Part shown: positions 17,764 through 25,600 of the stretch, piece by piece | How the letters are laid out: the number at the start of each line of letters is the position of its first letter | How positions within the stretch are numbered: position 1 is the stretch's first letter | DNA from: an uncultured Clostridia bacterium | Lineage (GTDB): Bacteria; Bacillota; Clostridia; TANB77; CAG-508 | DNA: 48,636 bases | Direction: 5' to 3' | NCBI GenBank assembly: GCA_947632605.1 | Contig: CANRPX010000010.1 | Location: forward strand, 1-48,636 | Position numbers and translations under genes: made by a program | Notes under the pieces: generated by a model | The model's input: the letters and a program-made list of their open reading frames with translations, nothing else | Databases searched by the model: none | Told to the model about the DNA's origin: nothing

Positions 17764-20157
17764 ATGACACCAATTGATATATTTTTCAGTGGAAAAGATG
17801 GAAAATTTGCAATATTAAGTGTTAACTTTTTTGATGTTGATGGTGTTGAAGAAGGCTCATTTGTTAATAGCTTTAGAAAATCAGTAGCAACATGGTTCTA
17901 TGCTATGAGACTTATATCTAGTGTTATTTTACTATGTATATTAATATATGTTGGTATAAGAATGGCTTTATCATCAGTAGCAGAAGATAGAGCAAGATAT
18001 AAGAAAATGTTAGTTGATTGGGTTTGCAGTTTAGCATTAATATTCTTATTGCAATATATAGCATTAGCTGTAATTTATACAAATGATGCAATAGTAAATG
18101 CATTATACAGATTATATGAAATGCTAAATTTAGGTGAAGGTGCAAATATAGATGATTTTATGGGAAGTTTAGCTTTAAATTCAATAGTCGGTGTTGGAAT
18201 ACCAAGCTTAGTTTCAGTATTTGTATATTGTGGAATTATAGCACAAACAATATTTTTCTTCATAGCGTATGTAAACCGTATGCTAAAAGTAGGATTTTTA
18301 ATTATAATATCACCATTAATATCTATTACATATTCAATAGATAAAATGGGTGATGGTAAGGCACAAGCATTAAATAATTGGTTAAAAGAATTTATATATA
18401 CTATATTAATACAACCATTTCATTGTATTATGTATATAGCATTAGTAAATACATCATTTAAATTAATAGAATCAACATCAGCTGTATTATCAGGATTGCC
18501 TGCATTAGTAAGCTCACTTGAATTTAATCAAATGGCAACAGGTGTTCTTGCAATACTTTGCTTAAAATTCATAAATGATGGAGAACAAGTAGTAAGAAAG
18601 ATATTTGGATTTTCTGATGATAATAGTAAAACATCAATGGCAGCAGGTGCAATTGCTGGTATGGCATTGTTAAGTAATGCTAAAAAAATAGGAGGATCTA
18701 CAAGAAAAGGAATTAATACAGCAAGAAATGCATTTAGAAATTTTGGTACAGCAGTAAGTACAGATAAATCAAAACTAAAAGACTTTATAGGAAGCAAAAA
18801 TTTAGGAAAAGATGCCTTAGGTAAAGCAACAGATAAAGCAAAAGATATGGCTTTAGGTGGTGCAGATAAAAAAGGCTCTGGTGGTGTACCAATTGGAAAA
18901 GAAGGAAAACCAAGTACACAAAGAGAATCAAAAAGAACTATAAAAGATAAAGCAAAAACCTCTGAAGGAGGTACAGCTAAAAAAGGTACATTTAGAAATG
19001 CTGCTAATTTTGCTGCTAAACAATTAAGAAAAAATATGCCTCGTGCATTAGGAATGATGGCAATGGCAATGGCTTATTCAACAGGAACTACTAGTTTATT
19101 AGAAGCTAATGCAATGAGAGTTGGTATTACAGAAGGTTCACAAGAATTTTTCGGTTCTAGTGCATCAAATTTAGCAGATAGTGAAAAAGATAATATGCAA
19201 GCATTAGAAGATGCAGATTTTGAAGCATTAGAAGATGGCATAGAAAAAGCAAAAAGTGATATAAAGGATTTAGGTTTTGGAGAAGATATAACAGCTGAAG
19301 AGGCTAGCAATCTTGCAAATTCAGATAATGCAAAAGCAGCACAAGAAGCTGCAAAAGCAGCTGCAGAGAAATCTGAAAAAGTAGCTACACAATTAGCACT
19401 TGCAACAAAAAGAAATGAAGCTGCAAAAGCAGCACTTGAAAGTGCTAAAAAAGAACTTGAAAAAAATGGTAGCAAGAGTCGTAAGAAAAGAAAAGAAGCA
19501 AAAGAAAAAGTAAGAAATGCTGAAAAGGAGCTTGAAAAAACTAAAACTGATTTAGAAAATGTACAAAAAGGTTATGATAGAGCAAAAGGTGCTGAGGAAA
19601 AAGCAAAAGATGAAGCAGCAAGATATCAAGCTTTGCAAAGTGCTGTTCAAAGAAGGGATGCTCTTCAAGCTGCTAAAGATAATTTCTATACAGAAGCTGC
19701 TATAAAACAAAGAATAGCACAAAGAGCTAGCGGACCAAGTAATTCTGAATTAGAGAAAAAGAAAAATGAAATATTACAATTAATATTACAATTGAAAAAA
19801 CAACAATCTTATGGCGGAGAAGAAGATTCTGTACAAGATAATTTAATAACAGAAGATGATACAGATAGTGCTATAAGAACAACTGATAATATAGTAAAAA
19901 GAATAGATCTTGCGGTATTAAAAGGTGGAGCAGTTGGTAGTGCAAGAGATATGATAATGGATAAAACTGGATTAAATAGTAGATCATCATCAACATTAGA
20001 TAGCTTAGATAAAGCTATAAAAGATTATGAAAGCTTACGTAGAGCAGCTAGTATATCACAAACATTTAGCAAACATGCAAGTTACGAAGGAGATTCAGAT
20101 GTATTAATAAATAAGATGTACAAAAATCTTAGAAAATCTGGAGCTTCAAAAGGATAA
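17764..20157 (+). CDS. VirB6/TrbL-like protein 4, main C-terminal part
   Basis: 797 aa in the downstream frame, holding nearly all of the protein: MTPIDIFFSGKDGKFAILSVNFFD (the segment before the channel core in paralog 3), YVGIRMALSSVAEDR with YKKMLVDWV, VNRMLKVGFLIIISPLISITYSIDK with GDGKAQALNNW, then a Lys-rich tail, a hydrophobic stretch (AL-GMMAMAMAYSTGTTS, about 425-440) and a long Ala/Lys/Glu coiled coil (about 526-652). With the upstream fragment the intact product would be about 890 aa. The lack of any other damage over 2.4 kb means the break is recent or artefactual. It is not a decayed pseudogene. Confidence 0.78.
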   Translation: MTPIDIFFSGKDGKFAILSVNFFDVDGVEEGSFVNSFRKSVATWFYAMRLISSVILLCILIYVGIRMALSSVAEDRARYKKMLVDWVCSLALIFLLQYIALAVIYTNDAIVNALYRLYEMLNLGEGANIDDFMGSLALNSIVGVGIPSLVSVFVYCGIIAQTIFFFIAYVNRMLKVGFLIIISPLISITYSIDKMGDGKAQALNNWLKEFIYTILIQPFHCIMYIALVNTSFKLIESTSAVLSGLPALVSSLEFNQMATGVLAILCLKFINDGEQVVRKIFGFSDDNSKTSMAAGAIAGMALLSNAKKIGGSTRKGINTARNAFRNFGTAVSTDKSKLKDFIGSKNLGKDALGKATDKAKDMALGGADKKGSGGVPIGKEGKPSTQRESKRTIKDKAKTSEGGTAKKGTFRNAANFAAKQLRKNMPRALGMMAMAMAYSTGTTSLLEANAMRVGITEGSQEFFGSSASNLADSEKDNMQALEDADFEALEDGIEKAKSDIKDLGFGEDITAEEASNLANSDNAKAAQEAAKAAAEKSEKVATQLALATKRNEAAKAALESAKKELEKNGSKSRKKRKEAKEKVRNAEKELEKTKTDLENVQKGYDRAKGAEEKAKDEAARYQALQSAVQRRDALQAAKDNFYTEAAIKQRIAQRASGPSNSELEKKKNEILQLILQLKKQQSYGGEEDSVQDNLITEDDTDSAIRTTDNIVKRIDLAVLKGGAVGSARDMIMDKTGLNSRSSSTLDSLDKAIKDYESLRRAASISQTFSKHASYEGDSDVLINKMYKNLRKSGASKG

Positions 20158-20184
20158 AATTTATAAAGGAGATGAATTTTTAGT

Positions 20185-20706
20185 ATGAGAGTTAGAAAGA
20201 ATGACAAATTATTTGTTATTATTGCAGTAATCGTTATTATTGCTATGATAGTATTAGCGATAGTAATTAATGTTAAATCAAAAGATAATATAGATTACTC
20301 AAAAATGACTGAAGAAGAGATTGCAGCTGTTGTAGAAGAACAAGTAAATGAAATGGAAAAAAATGATTTAGGTGAGATGGGTGAAAGAGATAGAATGGAG
20401 CACTATGTTGCATCTTTTATAGAAGCTATCGAAAATAAAGAATATGAAGATGCTTATGAGATGCTTTATGATGATTTCAAGAAAAACTATTTTCCAAACT
20501 ATGCGGATTTTGAAGAATATGCTAAAAATAAATTTCCTTCAATGATATCTGTTGAACATACAAACTTTGAAAGAAATGGAGATGTGTATGTTTTATGGAC
20601 AAAACTATCTAATCCAATGGGAAGTAAAAATTCAGCAATAGAAATTAATTTTGTAGTTAAAGAAAATGATTTGAATGATTTTGATATATCATTTAAAATA
20701 TTTTAG
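20185..20706 (+). CDS. Small anchored protein, possible VirB8-like / NTF2 fold
   Basis: 173 aa: one N-terminal helix (about 9-30), a Glu-rich spacer, then a domain (about 72-173) whose pattern YVASFIEAIENKEYEDAYEMLYDDFK is typical of NTF2-like folds, in which a helix pair precedes a curved sheet. VirB8 and the TcpC proteins of Gram-positive T4SS have a single membrane helix followed by NTF2-like domains, and no other VirB8 candidate exists in the locus apart from the next gene. The assignment is inference from topology and position. The ribosome binding site AAAGGAGAT is about 12 nt upstream. Confidence 0.6.
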   Translation: MRVRKNDKLFVIIAVIVIIAMIVLAIVINVKSKDNIDYSKMTEEEIAAVVEEQVNEMEKNDLGEMGERDRMEHYVASFIEAIENKEYEDAYEMLYDDFKKNYFPNYADFEEYAKNKFPSMISVEHTNFERNGDVYVLWTKLSNPMGSKNSAIEINFVVKENDLNDFDISFKIF

Positions 20707-20721
20707 AAAAGGAGTAAAAAT

Positions 20722-21696
20722 ATGAATTTTACTGAATTTAGATTAAAGTTTAGGCATTTTATTAGAAAGTACAGAAGAGTAATTTTAATAATATTTGTTA
20801 TATGGGCTGCTATTTTCTTTATTAATGCAATGTTAAAAAATAGAATTAATCAACCAGAAGCAACAACAACATACGATGCACATACATCAGTTATTGATTC
20901 TACTGCATCAACACCAGCAAATTTACAAAATCCAATTGAAGATATGATTGAAGAATATGTTGGTTATTGCAATGAAGGAAATTATCAAAAAGCATTTAAT
21001 ATGTTATCAGAAGATTGTAGAAAATACGAATTTAATAATAGTGTTTCTGATTTTATGGAACATGTTTTAGTAAAAATGCCAACTCCAAAGAAATATTCAA
21101 TACAAGATTATTCAAATGTAAAATATGGAAATAAAAGATTATATATATATGAAATAAAATATACAGATGATTTATTAGCAACAGGATTAACAAATTCAAC
21201 TTATGCATATACATCTGAAAAGTTTACTTTTTATAATGGTGATGATGGCCTAGAAATGGGTGCAGGAAATTATATATATTATTCAGATATAAAAAGCATA
21301 TCTGAGAATGAATATTTAAAAATTGATGTTACTCATAAAGTTGTAAATTATAGTATAGAAACTTATGAAGTTAAATTTACAAATAGATCAAATTATACAG
21401 TTGTAATAGCAGATGGACAAGAAGCAAATGAAGCAATACTTGTATTACCAAATGAAACAAGAAATCCTTCTGAGATAGCAGATATTGTACTTGCTCCAAA
21501 TGAAGAAAAAACATTAGAAATGGTATTTCCAAAATTTGCTGATGATGGAGATGCTTCACAATCTATAATTTTCTCATCAGTAAGAGTAATGGAACACTAT
21601 TCAGGTGTAGGAGAAGAAGTTCCACCAGAAACTATTCAATCAGAAATAGATAATGCAATATCAAAATTTAGTATGGAAATTAGTGTTGCTGAATAA
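20722..21696 (+). CDS. Anchored two-domain protein, possible VirB8/TcpC-like
   Basis: 324 aa: a basic cytosolic N-terminus (about 1-19), one membrane helix (about 20-39), a Thr/Ser-rich spacer, an NTF2-like domain (about 70-185, MIEEYVGYCNEGNYQKAFNM then a small sheet) and a C-terminal beta-rich domain (about 195-310). The first domain resembles that of the preceding gene, so the two may be partners or duplicates. The C-terminal domain has strand patterns such as KIDVTHKVVNYSIETYEVKFTN, reminiscent of immunoglobulin-like folds. The topology matches TcpC-type VirB8 proteins, but no motif proves it. 15 bp after the preceding gene, with AAAAGGAG. Confidence 0.6.
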   Translation: MNFTEFRLKFRHFIRKYRRVILIIFVIWAAIFFINAMLKNRINQPEATTTYDAHTSVIDSTASTPANLQNPIEDMIEEYVGYCNEGNYQKAFNMLSEDCRKYEFNNSVSDFMEHVLVKMPTPKKYSIQDYSNVKYGNKRLYIYEIKYTDDLLATGLTNSTYAYTSEKFTFYNGDDGLEMGAGNYIYYSDIKSISENEYLKIDVTHKVVNYSIETYEVKFTNRSNYTVVIADGQEANEAILVLPNETRNPSEIADIVLAPNEEKTLEMVFPKFADDGDASQSIIFSSVRVMEHYSGVGEEVPPETIQSEIDNAISKFSMEISVAE

Positions 21697-21716
21697 AATT
21701 AAATTAAGGTGAGAAT

Positions 21717-22418
21717 ATGTCATATATAAAATTCAATAATGTAGTAAAAGAATATAAAATGGGCGAAATCACAATAAAAGCACTAAATAATACTAACTTT
21801 GAAATAGAAAAGGGAGAATTAGTAGTTATTGTAGGTCCAAGTGGTGCCGGAAAAACTACATCACTTAATATTCTTGGAGGAATGGACTCAGTTTCAAGTG
21901 GAGAAGTTACTGTTGACAATAAAAGAATAGATAAATTAAAGAATAAAGAATTAATTAAGTATAGAAGAGAAGATATTGGTTTTGTTTTTCAATTTTATAA
22001 TTTAGTTCAAAATCTAACTGCTTTAGAAAATGTTGAACTTGCTACTCAAATTTGTAAAGATTCTTTAAACCCTAAAGAAGTTCTAGAAAAAGTAGGATTA
22101 AAAAATAGAATGAATAACTTTCCATCACAATTATCTGGAGGAGAACAGCAAAGAGTTGCAATAGCAAGAGCAATTGCTAAAAATCCAAAATTGCTTTTAT
22201 GTGATGAACCGACTGGAGCATTAGATTATAATACAGGAAAGCAAATTTTAAAATTATTACAGGACACTTGTAGAAAAGAAAAAATGACTGTAATAATAAT
22301 AACTCATAATACAGCTTTAGCACCAATGGCAGATAAGGTAATTTATTTTAAAAATGGTACAGCTGAAAAAGTAGAGAAAAACGAAAATCCAGTTTCAATA
22401 GATAACATAGAATGGTAA
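21717..22418 (+). CDS. ABC transporter ATP-binding protein (MacB/LolD type)
   Basis: 233-aa ATPase subunit: Walker A GPSGAGKT (40-47), Q-loop Q92, signature LSGGEQQR (139-146), Walker B LLLCDE with PTGALD (159-169), and an H-loop in IIITHN. The layout and the PTGALD motif match the MacB/LolD/FtsE-like group, whose usual partner is an FtsX-like permease. Here no permease follows; a terminator comes next. It starts 20 bp after the T4SS-associated gene and is the last gene of that operon. Either its permease is elsewhere, or it serves the secretion machine or pilus export (inference). Confidence 0.9.
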   Translation: MSYIKFNNVVKEYKMGEITIKALNNTNFEIEKGELVVIVGPSGAGKTTSLNILGGMDSVSSGEVTVDNKRIDKLKNKELIKYRREDIGFVFQFYNLVQNLTALENVELATQICKDSLNPKEVLEKVGLKNRMNNFPSQLSGGEQQRVAIARAIAKNPKLLLCDEPTGALDYNTGKQILKLLQDTCRKEKMTVIIITHNTALAPMADKVIYFKNGTAEKVEKNENPVSIDNIEW

Positions 22419-22427
22419 AAAAATATT

Positions 22428-22469
22428 AAAAAAACGTTATTATGATTATTTCGTAATAACGTTTTTTTA
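22428..22469 (+). terminator. Intrinsic terminator of the T4SS operon
   Basis: ACGTTATTA (22434-22442) pairs with TAATAACGT (22454-22462) around an 11-nt loop, with seven T at 22462-22468 and a matching A-run upstream. It ends the T4SS/ABC unit. The remaining 165 bp to the next start are AT-rich; a weak promoter candidate TTCAAA (22522-22527) / TAATAT (22546-22551, 18-bp spacer) is all I can see there. Confidence 0.85.
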
Positions 22470-22634
22470 TTGATGTAATAGAAACGATATATTATGAAAA
22501 GTGCTAAATGCGTAGAAAACGTTCAAAAACAGCCTAAAAATGTAATAATATTTTTATATGCAAAACTTAAGAAAAGTTGTAATATTTAAGTTGAAATAAA
22601 ATACATAAGAAATATATAAGGAGAGTGGTAAAAC

Positions 22635-22691
22635 ATGAAAACACTTGCGACTGTACACACACACACACACACACGGTATACAATTTGTTAG
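22635..22691 (+). CDS. Out-of-frame 18-codon start ORF (OFF-state leader of the adhesin)
   Basis: The ATG at 22635 has the expected AAGGAG (22618-22623) 11 nt upstream. It reads MKTLATVHTHTHTRYTIC and stops at TAG 22689-22691, because the (AC)10 tract leaves it out of frame with the adhesin. With one more or two fewer AC units the same ATG would continue into the adhesin signal peptide. It is listed because it is the start the sequence supports. As it stands the product is a dead-end peptide. Confidence 0.6.
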   Translation: MKTLATVHTHTHTRYTIC

Positions 22692-25600
22692 AAAAATAGT
22701 TTCATTAACACTAATTATAGTATATTTAATTAGTGCTATTAGTGTTAGTTTTGCCAACACAACAAGTGCTTTAAGTAATGATTTAATGAAAACCAGCATA
22801 ACAGAGGATGCTGGTATTTTTGCGTGCGCAGATAATAGTACAGTTGATGATTATAAGAATATAGAAGCAAATTTAGAACAGGGAGGACGTTATGACGGTC
22901 GTATATGGACAGATAAATCTGTATATGCACATAACGAAAATCCTGAAGTTACTCTTGATGGTAAGTTTAATATTAATTATAATGAAGACTTTTTACATGT
23001 TTTTTCAGTATTAGGTTCAAGTAAAAGATTAGTTGCTTTACCACCAGCAAAAACAATTATTGTTATAGATAATTCAGGAAGCATGTACAGTGCAACAGAA
23101 TTTGAAAAAAATCGTGCATATAAAACAGCAATGGCTGTAAATGAGGCAATAGATACTTTAATGAGGGCTGGTGCTTATAATGAAGTAGGTGTTGTAGGAT
23201 TTGGGTTAGGTGGAAAAAGTGTAGGAAATATACAAAATGGAGAAAGTACGGCTGAAATAATTATGCCAATAGGACATTACCCAATAAGTGATAACAAAGA
23301 AAATCCATATCAATATCTAAAAGTTGGTTGGGGATTAAATAATACAGAAAGTGGAGAATCAATAATACCAGAAGAGCCTGTTCAAGATGCTACAAATCCA
23401 TTAGTAAATAGAGATTCGGGGTGGATTTATGTAGATAAAGTATATGTAAACAATAATTTTGAAGTAGATAATACTTTAACAAATAAAACAGGACTTGAAA
23501 GATATGATATGTACAGTAATGGAACAACTAATATACAAGCAGGATTTTATGAAGGATTTAAAGCATTATTGGAATCTGATAAATATGTAAAAGTAGATGG
23601 AAATAAATTTAATTTCGTTCCAAGTATGGCATTTTTAACAGATGGTAATGCAACAGATATGTTAAAAGGAGTATTTTCAAATCCAGTAAATGACAAAGAT
23701 CAAATGGAAGCAGTCGGATATACTAATGATAGAGGAGATAAAATGTCTGCTTTTGATAGAGAGTATTCAAGCAATAATGATGGAAAATACACATTTTTTT
23801 GGAATATGTTAATGAAAACAGAAATTATAAATGGAGTAGAAACTTTAAAAGAAGTTGGATATGGTGATGGAACTTTATCTCCAGGACATAGTAGTAATGG
23901 TGCATATCAAGAAAATGCAAATCCAGGAATTGAAGGAAGAGATGAATTAAGAGACTTTGCAGGACAATTTAGATCAACTCAAGGAAGTTTAATGCTTTCT
24001 ACATTAATGACAGCAGGATATATGAAAGCTGCTGTTGAAAAAGAATATGATGAAAAATGTAAAGTTTATACAATATCAGTTGATATGCCAGATCCAGCTA
24101 ATATAGAAGTTCCAGAACAAGTAGTTAATTCAAGTAAATATCAAATAACAACTAATCAAACAATGATGAATCCAAAGCTTTTTACAAAGGAATATTTAAA
24201 AGAAAAAGGATATGTTAGAACAGAGAATTTAAATAATATTGGCGAAGAAGATACAGCTTATGAACCATATACTGTCGGTTCAGAAATTATATTGGGAATT
24301 GTAGATGCAGTAAATGCATGGAATGAATGGAAAAATAATAAAAATTCAGTAGTAGAAAGAAATAAGCTTTATATTTATTTACCTCATAAAGAAGTAAAAG
24401 GATTATATGATCAAATGGAAACAGGAAGTGTTGATTATATGTATGATGGTGAACATAAGCAATTTCCTGCTATTCCGCCAATAGGACCAGACCATAGTAA
24501 TGCATATTTTTTTGATAAAGAATATACTGATATTACATTTCCAAATTTAATTAAAGGAGACAAAGTAAATAATCCTTATGATTTATCTGATAGGGATGTT
24601 GATGTAAATTATGTTACAGAAGCATATTATGTATCAACTTCTTTAGAAGCTTTAAATTCAATTGATTTTATTTTTAGTCAAGTAATAGATAGTATATTAG
24701 AACCACCTTTTATGCCAGTTGGAGATATGGAGAATGAAGCTGGTATTGCAGGAGTACTTTCGTATGTAGACCCAATAGGTAAATATATGGAAATAAAGAG
24801 TGTAGATAAGTTATTATTATTTGGAAACGAATACAATATTATAAAAGATGGAGATATTAAAACAGAAACAGTAGAAGGACAAACAGTACAAAAGCAATAT
24901 TATAAAGCAGTAGGAGAAAATGGTCAGGATTTAACAATAGAAAATACTGCGTATGGAAAAAACATTACTTTTAATCTTAGTGAAATAAAAATATGGAGAG
25001 AGATAAGTAATAATTATGATACAGGAGAAGGAAGAGAAATAGATACTTCTTTCGACGAGGCTTTGCATGTAACAATTCCAAAAAATGCAATACCAATAAT
25101 GTTAGATAGTATAAAATACGATAGGACAGGAAGAATAATCGAATATACAGAAAATACAGGAACAGATGAATCATTACCATTAAGAATAATTTATGAAGTA
25201 GGTATTTCAGAAGATATAATAAATGACAAAGGAATGATAGATTTAAGTAGACTATCACAAGAATATTTTAGTGAGCATAAAAAAACAATAAACGGAAAAG
25301 ATTGCATAGAATTTTTATCTAATTATTATAGTCAAGAAAATTATGACAAAATTGTAAACAATACTTTTGGAAATGCAGCAGTAACATTTATGCCATCAGA
25401 AGAAAATCGTTTTTATATATTTCAAAAAAATTTAGTTATATATGAAAACAGTACAGGTGGAGATATAAATGGAGAAGGTGAATTAGTAGAGACTGGTGGA
25501 GCAGTAAAGCTTACAGGTGAAGTAAAGAATTTAAGTGAAATAAAAAAAGATAAAACATATTATTTTGGAATAGATTATTATGCACCATATAATGGAGCAG

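Noticed and set aside
17478..17764. Programmed -1 frameshift in the VirB6-like gene 4
   Set aside because: The shift needed is +1, and no slippery heptamer or pseudoknot is evident; an extra base is simpler.
22595..22620. Promoter TTGAAA/TATATA just before the adhesin start
   Set aside because: Spacing is 16 bp and transcription would begin after the ribosome binding site, making it useless for this gene.
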